Counted from the first letter of the stretch, positions 29,440 to 40,916 are shown. The stretch: DNA of 64,000 nucleotides from Takakia lepidozioides (GCA_030704615.1 CM060731.1:56832756-56896755); one strand, 5' to 3'. Numbers and translations are program-made. The notes: a model not told the origin generated them from the sequence alone.

Positions 29440-30633
29440 TTGCGGAGCGACAACTCCTGGGCCTTGGTCTCAATTACATTCCTCGTCCTCTTCCCCCTTC
29501 CCGATCTTCAATCATCACCGAATTCAACAATTTTGCTCGAAGCTTGAGGTTGCAAACGTTCTTCTCCGGCAAAGACAACGATGAGGTTCCTCTTTGGCGC
29601 GTTTCGAATCCATCATTCAATCCGCCGGTGGAATCTCAACCACTCGAGGCCATCATTCAAGAAGGTAATGATATTTTGTCTAGCCGTTTGGATCAAATCG
29701 CCCGCAATGCACGACCTTGTCTGCCGAGACACTTGAGACTTGCTCTCAAAAGATTGAGGTCGGATCCGGACCTTGTCATCAAACCGGCCGACAAAAATCT
29801 TGGTCTTGTGCTTATGGACAAGTCTTGGTACATGCAAGAGGCGATGCGGCAACTCTCAGACACCGAAGTTTATCGTCCCGTGGATTCCGTACCGTGGGAA
29901 GAACTTTGGTCGAGGTTGGAAGTGCTATCTTGCCATCCAATCTACAGGTTTGCGATCTCCACCAAAGAATGGAATTACATCCGCCAACGCCCTCGGTCGT
30001 CCATGGACTTTCAAGCTTGTGCTTTGTACTTCATTCCGCACAAACCCATGCTTGTTGGAAGACCCATTTGTTCCTACAACAATTACATCTTCGAGCATGC
30101 TTCAATTTGGCTTCATCACCAACTCCTTCCAGTACTTCTCAAGGAACCCACTCATTTGGTTGATTCTCTCACGCTTTTTCGAGAGGTTTCCCAACTCGAG
30201 GTCCCCTCGCATACTCTTCTTTTTATGTTTGACGTGGAATCTCTGTATCCCAGCATCATCACCGAGCTCGGCTTGTATGAGCTTGAATGTGCTATTGGAG
30301 GTAATTTCACCAAACACAAATAGACCTGATCCTGACCCTCGCTGGATTAGTCTTGAGACACCATTACCTTGAGTTCAATGATAGTTTTTGGCACCAAATT
30401 CGCGGGACGGCGATGGGGAGCAACTTTGCAGTTGTTTATGCTTGTTTGTTCCTTTGTCGGTTGGAGATGTACATGGAGTACGTGTGCCCATCGGAGCGAG
30501 AGCTACTTTATCTTAAGCGCTATATCGACGACGGCTTTGGCATCTAGGTAGGCTCCGAAAAGAGCCTCCAGTCCTGGTTACGGAACTATGGTTCCATGTT
30601 TGATGACATCAAAATCACGACCGCCAAAAGCTC
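29440..30633 (+). mobile_element. Penelope-like element RT, N-terminal half
   Basis: The frame from about 29440 contains LLGLGLNYIPRPLPP, the PLE-typical IKPADKNLGLVLMDKSWY (about 29780), the PHKPMLVGRPICSYNN block, and DVESLYPSI (about 30231). After a frameshift near 30322 come IRGTAMGSNFA and LKRYIDDGFGI, then a TAG. It ends abruptly at about 30633 after KITTAKS. Residue patterns place it among Penelope-like RTs rather than LINE or LTR RTs. Confidence 0.8.
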
Positions 30634-33235
30634 AGGAGCTCCTGGCATAACTCGAATCAGACAGACATGACGAGTTTTCTTCTAAATTCTGATGAGGCAG
30701 CCAACCCTCCATCTTCAGTACATCAGTTTGGAGAGAAATGGGAATCCCTTGCCACCGCCATCGAGCACCATCTCTTGCAAAAGCAATCAAACGGTTACTC
30801 TAACTTCCCTTCACCTCTGCACAAATATTGGTTCTCTAATGTCCTACAAAATGCCATGAGGATAAACACCTAGACTCTTGGAGCAATGTCATTTGTTCTG
30901 AGAAACAGTTTCAGTTCCAGCATGGTACATGACACATCCTTTCATCTTCCATAGAAAGAAGAAATCCAAAGGGAGGTCACTTCCAAATATTACCACTTGA
31001 CGTGCAAAAAAATATAGGGTGCCCAAAATTTTGAGAAAATAAAATTTAGAATATATTTATAGGGTACTAATATATTGGCGGCACCACATTTAAATTAATA
31101 TAGGGTCCAAAATGAAGAAGGATTCTTCAAAAAAATTAAAATTAATATATGATGGAGATAGATTAAATGGACACGTGTCGATCAGTGACACGCAGCGGAG
31201 AGGGCGTAGGCGCATGTGCACAACAACCTTAGGCTTTCCTCTCTCCTGTCGGCTGCAATTCGTGGTGACATTGTGCTAGACAGACAGAAAGAAAGGGTTG
31301 TGCGCTCAGTGGTGCAAGCATTGTGGCCCATAGGTTTTGAAGGACGTGACAATGGAGAAGCGTAGATTGAGAGGAAAGATGGCAACACAAGCATGGCGGC
31401 CCATAGGTTTTGAGAGACATGGTGGATAGGCAGAATACAAAAAATGAGCAGAAAGATATGGAGCAGGTGGGAGGTCTCTCGACAACCAGTTGATCTCCTT
31501 AACAAACCAGCCACAACAATCATGGTGCTTCTCAACTACTTCTCAAAATCTAGAGGGCATCTGAAATTCAAATATGATGTAACTGACAGCAAGTGGATAA
31601 ATATAAATTCGATTATTAGTTCAGTTACTATGAGATTTGATTTTGCTCAAAACTTTTATACTTAAAATGATGTTGATGCATCTACTTTGGATAAAGTTGT
31701 TTCCAGCAAATAAAAAATTCATTATCCCGTATTTTTTTAATAAAAATTTCAGGTTAATACAGGATGTCCAATATTTGTTATCTGCTATTAAATATAAATA
31801 ATATAGCCTACAAGAAAATATGTCATATTACAAAATTATGTAATAATAGGGTGGCCAAAAATCCAGAAAATAAAATTAATACCCCCATAGAAAATGCCTA
31901 TTTGCCTCACGTGCCTAGGAAACTAGATAGGGAGTGACCTCCCCGAGAAGAAATCTCAGCCTCTGCAAATTTCTCCCTTGCCACAACACTTACAGTATTT
32001 CAAGCCACTGGACCGACCATATTGCAAAGCAATTGTCTGTTGGTCGAGCTGGGGATAGGTAACATTGATGACACAGAATGATCACATCAGCACCACAGGA
32101 GATAAAAAGAAGAACAAACCCAAACCCTAGCAATGGGGAAATGCGAGAACTCTCTGTATCTTCAACATGCAGCCCAGGCTCCATCTGCTCTTAACTTCCA
32201 TCTATACTTCTGCATCATTGTAAGGAAACACACCATTGGCAAAGTCCATCAGTGAAGACTATGTTTGCGTCTCTATCATCCCCTCACAAATAGTTGCAAG
32301 GGTTCCTAACAAATAGGCAAAGTGAGGAGCTACCCGACAGACCTCTCTAAAAACATTCCAATCACACACGACCTCGAGTTGTGGGGCTAAGAAAAAGATA
32401 GACACCGAAAAAGCTCAAGTCAAGTCAACAAACTACAAAGGAACAAACTAAGAGTTATGTTCTAAGTTCAAGTACATGTTGTATGTCTAACCCATAACCT
32501 CATCACAAAATAGCACTTCCCTCTGTGAAAGACAGTTCATCTGACAGTGAGGTGACATTACTAGTGCAAAACCTGATGCAATCTATAATTACACAATGCA
32601 ATGATACCTGCAGTCAGAGCTTCAATTTGAGAAGATGAATTATAAAAGAGAAATAGAGGAGCTGGTGGAACGGAGCAAGAAGGAAAATGGAGCCCTTGGC
32701 CAGGAACTAAGGCAAGCTTTGTTAGCCAGGCCAGTAGCAGAGTTTAAGGTCAGATGATGGGGTCAGTTCAATCATGTTGGAGTCGTGCAGAATGTCCGAA
32801 CAAAAGTTAGGCATAAAACCCTAAAATCGTTTCCAGTTTGTGACATAGGTGGGGGGAAGGGCAGTCTTGGTACTACTGATATTTAAGTCCAAAAGTGGGA
32901 CTTACCTTCATATAAATAATTAATTCAGGTTTTCCATATTTCCTCCAGCAAGCTCTTCACGCAAACATCAATCTGCTGTGTGCGAGCTTCCTAGCAATTA
33001 GACCCCAGCAGGACCCAGGCTTTATGTTCAGCCTCAAGATATTGCAATTTGGCGAACAAAGATGCAGCAACCATGTACCTCATGGTCATAAAGAGCGTCA
33101 CTCTCTAGCTTTTTTGGGGGACAATGGCATGAACGGAAAGCCCGTATAGACAACCATCGTTGAGTGCCATTGCTATGCTAAGAAAATCCACAGAGCTCGA
33201 GACACCAATAGTTAGGAACTACTGAATTGAAATTT
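30634..33235. other. AT-rich spacer, no supported gene
   Basis: Short frames only. Two ~20-bp phrases (GGCCCATAGGTTTTGA) repeat at about 31325 and 31397. No RNA gene or TE domain is recognised. Confidence 0.4.
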
Positions 33236-33452
33236 CTTCTATTCACCATTCAGAACAACAACAGACCGCTTTCCTCCCTCGCATACTTTCCGAACATGCC
33301 AGTAAGTGCCAAAGATCTTGTAGACTCCCTCTCTTGCTCCTTGTTCGGAAGTGGTACCCATGGTGGAAGTGCCTAATTTTATCAGCCGTGCTACTGCTGC
33401 TGCTTCCAATTGACCATCTAACGTTCAAATTTCTTATAGTTATTACTCCACA
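33236..33452 (-). pseudogene. OSB/PPR junction fragment
   Basis: The minus strand encodes a diverged copy of the junction between the PDF motif and the PPR array: NNYKKFER, QLEAAVARLIKLGTSTM, then EQGAREGVYKIFGTYWHVRK, followed by a stop near 33236. It matches the junctions at 1.7 kb and 39.6 kb and shows that the fused unit, not the two parts separately, was copied here. Confidence 0.6.
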
Positions 33453-33469
33453 GTGCCTCACTCTTGTGC

Positions 33470-33760
33470 TCGCAATGTGGTCGCCTTGGAGCCCCGTAGA
33501 GAAGCTAACCCGAGAAAGAGAGCGCACAGCCACCAAGGTCTCTGGTTTCCTAAACCTAAATTTCTCTTATTTCTTGGACAAGTGCAGGTTCGGGGTTCAA
33601 TTCCTGCTATGGCTTGTGTGTATGGTTTGTTTTGTGACATGTCGGTCTGGGGTGACGGTTCCTCTTGCGATATATGAAACGGAGGTTAAACTTTCCTCCT
33701 CCGCAAGGGCTTTGATGGATGGATGGATAACAATAATAGTCCTATGGGGTCAAGTGACAC
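33470..33760 (+). mobile_element. Possible tRNA-derived SINE
   Basis: A B-box-like GGTTCGGGGTTCAATTCCTG at about 33588-33607, and a tail ending in (TGGA)n GATAACAATAATAG. No convincing A box was seen, so this is tentative. The copia element inserted 30 bp beyond its end. Confidence 0.3.
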
Positions 33761-33793
33761 CATAAGTTACGCTTGCACTTTGGATAACAATAC

Positions 33794-34160
33794 TATTGGA
33801 AATGAACTCCTGACCAAGTTACTACTACCTAGAGTTACTGTGATGACAAGTCAGGCTTCCATAATAGGAGTGCTGACAAGTCACAGTTAATAATAGAGAT
33901 AAGCCTCGGTTAGCTAAAAGATAGCTAAAGTTAGCTTCAGTTATTAGTGACTCAAGTCATTGTACCATCTAATAGCAGGTGGAGATAACTTAAGTAAAAG
34001 CATGGAGTTATGCTATAGTTCTCTCAGCTATTTCTGGATTAGACTTTGAGTATAAATAGGGAGAGCTCGGAGGGTGGCCACAACTTGTTGTGGTCCTATG
34101 GTTGGGTGGAGAGTTTTCAGTAATCAATTCATCTTTTATATTCTCTGTCAAATTCCAACA
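33794..34160 (+). repeat. Copia 5' LTR (367 bp)
   Basis: It starts TATTGG (mutated from TGTTGG) and ends CCAACA. TATAAATAGG near 34050 is a probable TATA box. It is about 13 bp longer than the 3' LTR because of small indels. Confidence 0.93.
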
Positions 34161-34174
34161 TGGTATCAGAGCAA
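34161..34174 (+). promoter_or_regulatory. Copia primer-binding site (initiator tRNA-Met)
   Basis: TGGTATCAGAGCAA immediately follows the LTR, the classic complement of the 3' end of plant initiator tRNA-Met. Confidence 0.93.
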
Positions 34175-34324
34175 GGTTTTGTTTGAGAGATAGAAAGAGA
34201 TGAGTATTTGATTTACAACCAATAGGCTTGAGTGCTTGGGTTTAGATCTGAAAGCTTGAGTGCTTGGAGTTAGATCTGAAAGTTTGAGGGTGTTTTATAG
34301 TTGGCAAAACATCAAACTAGTATC

Positions 34325-35440
34325 ATGGCACCTTCTGTTGATCATACCCGAGTGGAGAAGTTAGATAGTCACAATTTTCATACATGGAAGATTAAAATGG
34401 AGTTCATTCAATCATTGTTGGGTGAAGTTTGACAGTGAAGTGATAGCTGAGGCAGTGAAAGATGCAAGATTGTACAAGCCAGTGGGGGTTGTCCAGGCTT
34501 TACATGCGAAGTGTACTACTATCTCAAGCAGAATGACCTCTGGCATTAGAGACTTGGACATGTCTCAATGCAAAGTTTGGCATGCATATCCGCTAACAAT
34601 CTGGTTAAAGACATGGATCTTACAGGAGATCGGATCTTGAGTTTTTGTGACGGATATGTGTACGGTAAACACCATCGCAACCCATTTCCAAATGATGGAG
34701 GTTCTCGGACAAATAAGGTTCTTGAGCTGGTTCATACAGATCTATGCGGTCCTATGTCAACTGAATCTCATGGAGGTGCAAAGTATTTCTTGACCTTCAT
34801 TGATGATTTTTCCAGGAAAACATTTCTCTACACGATGCAAAACAAGTTTGGAGTTCTTGATAGATTCAAGGCATTCAAAGCTTTGGTGGAGAATCAAACT
34901 GGAGAAAAGATCAAATCTTTTCGGTGTGATGGTGGTGGTGAATACAAAGAACTTTAACCAGTCTGCAAGGAGAATGATATTGTGAAACAATCAACCACAC
35001 CATATACGCCAGAACAGAATGGAGTTGTAGAGAAAAAGAATCGAACACTTGTTGAGAGTGTGAGGTGTATGTTGCTACATATGAGGTTGGACCACCGTTT
35101 CTGGGCAGAAGTAGTGGCAACTGCAACATACCTCCAGAATCGACTTCCTACTAAGACAATCTCTACAAAAACACCTGAAGAGGTTTGGAAGGGTGAGAAA
35201 CCTTCGGTTGATCATTTGCGTATCTTTGGGTGTGTTGCATTTGCCCATGTTCAAAAAGAAGTAAGGAAGAAATTGGATGCAAAAGCAATCAAGTGTATCT
35301 TCATTGGTTATTGTGAAGAAACCAAAGGATATAAGTTGTATAACCCTGAGAGCAAGTATGTGATCATCAGTCGTGATGTGATATTCAATGAGTCCAGGAA
35401 CTTTCATCAGGAAAACAGTAGTTCAAATTTTGGACCATGA
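34325..35440 (+). pseudogene. Copia gag start and integrase remnants
   Basis: The gag start (MAPSVDHTRVEKLDSHNF) stops within 40 codons. The integrase core follows from about 34720: ELVHTDLCGPM (first D), FRCDGGGEYKEL (second D) then a TAA, then TPYTPEQNGVVEKKNRTL (E) in the next open frame. The later RIFGCVAFAHV and CIFIGY blocks are intact. Confidence 0.85.
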
Positions 35441-35599
35441 AAAAAAGAACTTGGTTCTAACACATGAAGATAAAATGGAAGAGAAGATTGTTGAAGAGAT
35501 AGTTGAGGTTCAAATGGAGGAGGTACAATCTACTGTGATTGAAAAATCCTCAAAGGTATCTTCTGCCTATTTCGTTGACAGTGATGAACCTCAAAGTGT

Positions 35600-36870
35600 G
35601 TCAGATGCAATGAGGAGTGTGAACTCTTCACACTGGAAGAAAGCTATGGCATCTGAGTTTAAGTCTCTTCAGGATAATAAGACTCAACTTCCATCTGGAC
35701 GGCAGTCTGTTGGCTGCAAATGGATTTTCAAGATTAAGTACAATGCAGATGGTTCTGTAGCAAGATACAAAGCGCGCTTGGTTGCAAAGGGGTTTTTCGC
35801 AAATTGAAGGTATTGATTACAATGAAATCTTCTCCCCTGTTGCACGGATGGAGTCAATTCGAGTGATTCTAGCGTTTGCTGCTGTTGAAAATCTTGAGGT
35901 ACATCAGATGGATGTATGTACAGCCTTTCTCAATTGAGATCTTATGGAAGAAATATACATGGACTAGCTGGAGGGATTTGTTGTAAAAAGGAAGGAAATG
36001 ATGGTGTGTAAGCTTCTCAAGTCCTTGTAAGGTTTGAAGCAATCCCCTAGGGCATGGAATGCTAAGATTGATGCATATTTCATGGATGAAGAGTTTGAGA
36101 GGAGCTCTGCTGATTATAGTGTTTACTATAAGAGGGCTCATGGAAACTCTTTTGTGATCATAACACTGTACGTTGATGATCTGATTTTGGTCTCTAATGA
36201 CTTGACTCTGTTGAAACACATACAAAGTGTCAATATCTCAAATGAGATTGAGATAGTGGTTGTGACAAATTGACTTTGTTGAAACAAAGACAAAGTGATA
36301 TCTCAAAGAGGTTTGAGATGGTGGATCTGAAAGAGATCATGTGATCATGTGTTAATGATCAGTCTTTGTTGAAAAGACAAAGTGATATCTCAAATAGGTT
36401 TGAGATGGTGGATCTGAAAGAGATCTTGTGATCATGTGTTAATGATCAGTCTTTGTTGAAAAGACAAAGTGATATCTCAAAGAGGTTTGAGATGGTGGAT
36501 CTGAAAGAGATCATGTGATCATGTGTTGATCAGGCTCTGTTGAAAAAGACAAAGAGCGATATCTCAATGAAATTTGAGATGGTGGATCTGAAAGAGATCA
36601 AGTACTGCTTAGGGGTATCGGTAATTCGTGTTTGACAAGACCGAGCGATTTACTTGAACCAGCGTAAGTATCTTGAAGACATCGTAAGGCGCTTTGGTAT
36701 GGCTGAAAGTATGCCGGTAAATACCCCGTTTGTCCCAAATTGCAAACTCTCAAAGGAGATGAGTCCTAAGAGTGCTGCTGACTTGGAGACAATGAGAGAT
36801 GTTCCCTATCAGAGTGCAGTGAGAAGTCTCATGTATGCAATGGTTTGTACTAGGCCAGAGTGGGGGTTGT
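35600..36870 (+). pseudogene. Copia reverse transcriptase, interrupted by a tandem repeat
   Basis: NSSHWKKAMASEFKSL, then GCKWIFKIKYNADGSVARYK, then YVDDLILVS (about 36172-36198). The frame is broken at about 35800, 35935 and 36028. After the tandem repeat (36206-36602) the RT resumes as KYCLGVSVI and YLNQRKYLEDIVRRFGM. Confidence 0.88.
36206..36602 (+). repeat. Five-fold tandem expansion of an RT coding segment (68-90 bp units)
   Basis: Units starting CTYTGTTGAAA occur at 36206, 36274, 36364, 36451 and 36535 (steps 68, 90, 87, 84). Each encodes or encoded the stretch LLK-QSDISKRFEMVDLKEI, which occurs once in normal copia RT downstream of YVDD. The three central units share an extra CATGTGATCATGTGTTAATG. 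Confidence 0.9.
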
Positions 36871-37039
36871 AAGCCAATATGTGGCTAACCCTGGGCAACT
36901 CCATTGGGTTGCAGTAAAGCGGATTTTCCGTTATCTGAGAGACACACTGGATTATGGTTTGTGCTTGAGAAAGAACAATGATAATGTTCAGTTGGATCAA
37001 GTGGGTTCATATGGTTTCTCAGATAGTGCTTGCAAAAGC

Positions 37040-37522
37040 ACAGAGCTATACGGCTATTGTGATGCAGATTGAGCTGGTAATGTTGATGACCGTCACTCTA
37101 CATCTGGCTATGTTTTTATACTAGCGAATGGAGCTGTAAGCTGGAGCAGCAAGAAGTAATCTACAATTGTTATGTCATCGACTGAGACAGAATATATGGC
37201 TACATCTCAAACTACAAGGCAAACATTATGGTTATCATCATTTCTATCTAGTATTGGTCGTCCACAGAATGATACCATGGTCATATATGATGACAACCAA
37301 TGGTGTATTGCTTTCTCAAAGAATCCAATGTTTCATGCTCGCACAAAACATATTGAGATTCATCATCATTTGGTACGAGAGAAGACTGAAGCTGGAGTTG
37401 TCAAGCTTGTATATTGCAACACTAACAACATGGTTGCATACATACTGACAAAAGGGCTCAGTGCTGAAAAACTTGAACGTTTTCGAGGCTTAATGAGAGT
37501 AGTCAAGTGCTTAACTTGGTAA
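37040..37522 (+). pseudogene. Copia RNase H
   Basis: GYCDAD (stop follows), GYVFILANGAVSWSSKK, SSTETEYMATSQTTRQTLW, IYDDNQWCIAFSKNPMFHA and RTKHIEIHHHLVREK are the standard copia RNase H blocks. TAGs near 37069 and 37156 interrupt it. It ends just before the polypurine tract GAGTGGGGG at 37529-37537. Confidence 0.9.
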
Positions 37523-37537
37523 CTCGTTGAGTGGGGG

Positions 37538-37891
37538 TGTTGGAAATCAACTCCTGACCAAGTTACTACTATCTAGAGTTACTGTGATGACAAGTCAGGC
37601 TTCCATAATATGAATGCTGACAAGTTACAGTTAACAATAGAGATAAACCTCGATTAGCTAAAAGATAGCTAAAATTAGCTTCAGTTATTAGCTACAGTTA
37701 ACTCAAGTATTGTACCATAATAACAGGTGGAGATAAAGCATGGAGTTATGCTATAGTTATCTCAGCTATTTTTGGATTAGACTTTGAGTATAAATAGGGA
37801 GAGCTCGATGGGTGGACATTGTTGTGGTCCTATGGTTGGGTGGAGAGTTTTCAGTAATCAGTTCATCTTTTATCTCTGTCAAATTCCAACA
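37538..37891 (+). repeat. Copia 3' LTR (354 bp)
   Basis: TGTTGG...CCAACA ends, preceded by a purine tract and followed by the AATAC target duplication. Confidence 0.95.
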
Positions 37892-38390
37892 AATACAAGG
37901 ATGAAAAGTCTATGGTTATTTATTGCGGAAGGTATTATCTCGATAGGTAAGTATTAAGTGATGAAGGTGTTGGGAGAAAAGCACCTCTGCGTGGTCTCTC
38001 CCTTAAGGAAGGAGCCAATAAAATTGAGGGATAACGTCATACATATGGGGCGCCAGTAAATTAGTGATCAACCGGCGCACCGTCCGGTGGCTGAAGAAGG
38101 ATTCAAGGAGTGCTTGAGTTGAAGGTAGGACCCTGGTCTTGAACCCTTCGAACAACCTCACAATATACACAGTTGGAATTGTGAAGGATTGAGACCGAGC
38201 ACACTTCAAGCATGCGGGGTGATACCTCGACTGTCCACCAACTGGTACCCCTTTGGAGGAGAACGTGTTGAGGAACCTCAACGACAACGCAGTGGCCCTT
38301 GAATCCCGCTCTGATCGCGAGCCATCCAGGCTTTGAACGCAAACGAACAAACAGTCTATCCGTTTGATAGTTCACATGGATTCGTGATCC

Positions 38391-39560
38391 TTGAAGCCCG
38401 ATGATGATCAGATCCTTGACCCTGCCGTTGCAATCGTTTCTTGCATCGGGGTTGCAAGTTCACGGACCAAAACATATCTTTTTGACACTCACTCACCCAC
38501 CGGCGGGGACCGCAGGGTCTTCCCGCGTTCTCCTGCACGCGCATGCCCACTCCATACGCAGACCGTCTCGTGTCGGTTCGGTCATGCAAGAGGCCTCGCG
38601 TCATGCACCGGATTAAAGAGCTGGGCTGTGGAGCTGAAAGCGGGATCCCCCTTGGCGATGCGCAGGAGTCCCTTGCATATGGTGGCTATGGCGCCTTCAG
38701 GGATGCCATTCAACTTAGGTAATACCACTAAACCCCTTGGTATGTATGCGCCGTCGGATCCAGGCGCGGAATTGTCTTTTCCGCATCCGATAATCGGCAT
38801 ATCTTGCGCATAGGTCAACGCTGGAGCATGGAACAGCGCTGGCAGACGTTCTTTAAGGATCCTTCACAATGGTGGGATAGTAGCGTTGACAAGGTCAGCT
38901 TTCCTCATGTAGGGTGAGAAGGAGTGTGAGGGAGTTTGACTGAACTCTTGTGTGATCGTATTGTGTGGACTGGATTGTACCCGTAGTTGTTGAGTGAAGT
39001 TAGCATCTCGCTTTGCTTTGCAAAAACTGTTGTACCGTACGTATCGTATTGTGAAGGGCTATGAAAGTAGGATGCGCAAGGTCTGGACTTTCTAAGGTAG
39101 TTGGGAGGGTTGAGATTGTGGCTACTCAGCTGCTCCTTCGACGTTTTCACACACCACTCCAATATCTCCAGACTACAGACATAAGCTGTTTTAGCATCTG
39201 TGTACGTTTGGACATGTTTGAATGTTCCCCATTGTGTAGAGTCCAGTGGAGCCCAAAGTGACTCGCATGAACGTTCACTAGCACTCCTCCATAAAGGAAC
39301 TTGTAGCAATTGACCATTGGAACTGGTGTGGTAAGTAGGGTTGGGGGTTTGCTAGAACAAATCTAGGCTGTCATCGTCAGCAGCTAGCAGCAAGGCAAGG
39401 ATCTATACATGATTTGTGCAGAGGCGGGGATAGCTGAAGGAGCAGGGATAGAGTGTGGGTCCAGATTCATCCAAGAGGGCCGGATTTCAAGCACAAGATT
39501 ACCTATGATTCCCTGTGGATCGATAGCTACAAGAAACCTGCATGGGCAGATGGTCAACTG
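38391..39560 (+). pseudogene. OSB-like exons, locus 2 (PDF motifs, plus strand)
   Basis: 38620-38770 encodes AVELKAGSPLAM and APSGMPFNLGN, shared with 54194-54420 at locus 3 (unrecognised domain, perhaps the amino part of this gene). Then QRWQTFFKDPSQWWDSSVDK (about 38834-38893, GT donor next) is the first half of a PDF motif. TPISPDYRHK (about 39148-39178) starts its second half but is followed by a stop. VWVQIHPRGPDFKHKITYD with SLWI (39453-39530) is a further second half that continues into locus 2's PPR part. The first half of that second motif is missing. Confidence 0.55.
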
Positions 39561-40453
39561 GAAGCAGCAGCAGCGGCACAGTGGATAAAATCAGGCACCT
39601 CGACCATGACCACAGCCTCTGAAAAAGGACCAAGAGAGGGAGTCCACAATGCCCCTTCTAGCACTTCTGGGCATGTGAGGATGTTGTGTGGGGAAGACGC
39701 TACTTCGGTTCCCTGGCTCAAACTCATGGTGTCACCCCAACAGTAAAACACTTTGGCTGCATGGTGGACCTTCTTGGACGTGCCGGGCGATTGAAGGAGG
39801 CAGAGGACCTCATTGATATAATGCCAATCAAACCAGATGTTGTGGTGTGGAAGGCCTTGCTTGGTGCCTGCAGAATGCATGGCAATGTGGAGATGGCTGA
39901 ACGTGCGGCAACATCTATTCTCAAGTGGGATGAACAGGATGCCGCGACTTATGTCTTGCTATCAAACATCTGTGCCACAGCTGGCAGGTGGGACGATAGT
40001 GCAAAGGTGAGAAAAATGATGAAGGTCAGAGGGGCTAGAAAGGAGCCAGATTGCTGCTGCATTGAGGTTGGCAACAGGGTGCATACCTTTGTTGTAGATG
40101 ATAAATTGCATCCCAAAATTAAGGAAATCCATGCTGAGTTGATAAGATTGTCTAGACAGATGAAGGAGGCAGGGTATGTGCCTGACACACACTTAGAATT
40201 GCATGATGTGGGTGGGGAGCAAAATGAATCTTCTCTTTGCCACCACAGTGAGAAACTAGCCCTTGGTTTTGGGCTGATAAGCACGCCCCCTAAGGCGCCT
40301 CTCCGTCTCATCAAGAATCTTCGGGTGTGTGGTGACTGCCACACCTCCACCAAGTTCATCTCAAAGATTGTGGGCCGAGCAATTGTTGTACGGGATGCTA
40401 ACCGCTTTCACCACTTTGAAGATGGGGTTTGTTCTTGCGGGGATTACTGGTGA
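39453..40453 (+). pseudogene. OSB PDF / PPR–DYW fusion with PPR array deleted (locus 2)
   Basis: 39453-39743 reads PDF half-motif, Ala-rich linker, TSGHVRMLC (start of the PPR region), then shifts. 39686-40453 in another frame carries KHFGCMVDLLGRAGRLKEAE (E motif), VVWKALLGACRMHGNV, CCIEVGNRVHTF, HSEKLALGFGLIS (HxE zinc/active site), NLRVCGDCHTSTKF (CxxCH) and the terminus HHFEDGVCSCGDYW. The DYW domain is complete. All PLS repeats between TSGHVRMLC and the E region are gone, with a frame mismatch at the join. The DYW enzyme deaminates organellar cytidines, but without PPRs it would have no site recognition. Confidence 0.85.
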
Positions 40454-40649
40454 AACATTGTTTTGTTTCTGGAAAGGTGCGAGCGTCTTGCTTCATTCAT
40501 TGATCTGTGTCGTAACTCAGTTCATCCACCATTTCCTGAGAATATTGACCATGATGTACTGTTGAGGGCATTTCCCGTGGCATATCCACAGGAAATGGTA
40601 GCGGGGTCTACAGGTAATGAGTGAAGGGGGTTTTTGACTGTCTCTGGCG

Positions 40650-40872
40650 ATAGTGGAAAGAAATCGGAGGGCTGTCGATGTGGGTTTAGGGTTTATCCTG
40701 GCAGCCCTGGAAAAGGGTGAAGAGGTCCACGGTGACAATATCAAAGCTGGGATTTTACCTGATGTCAGTCTGGACACTGCCCTGGTCGACATGTATGCCA
40801 ATGGCAGCATCAAATGTGCAAAGGGAGTGTTCAACATATGGCTGAGCAAAATATGGTTTCCTGGATATTGAT
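40650..40872 (+). pseudogene. Single PPR triplet fragment
   Basis: ALEKGEEVHGDNIKAGILPD, then LVDMYANGSIKCAKGVFN, is one 101-residue PLS unit like those of locus 1 and 3. It lies just beyond the DYW stop of locus 2, in the same orientation, ending with a TGA at 40869-40871. Confidence 0.75.
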
Positions 40873-40916
40873 GATTGCAGGATATGCATAGCATAGGGCA
40901 AGCCATATCTAATCAT

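Larger units (their letters stand above)
33794..37891 (+). mobile_element. Ty1/copia LTR retrotransposon with both LTRs, PBS and TSD
   Basis: 5-bp target-site duplications AATAC flank it (33789-33793 and 37892-37896). LTRs, an initiator-Met PBS, gag, integrase, RT and RNase H remnants are in copia order (integrase before RT). Gag and protease are largely deleted (only about 240 bp between the gag start at 34325 and the pre-integrase remnant). Multiple stops make it non-autonomous now. Confidence 0.95.

Noticed and set aside
38750-38818. Minus-strand TYAQDMPI resembling the end of the OSB OB-fold
   Set aside because: It is on the strand opposite the locus 2 exons and its counterpart at locus 3 does not keep the motif; chance similarity.
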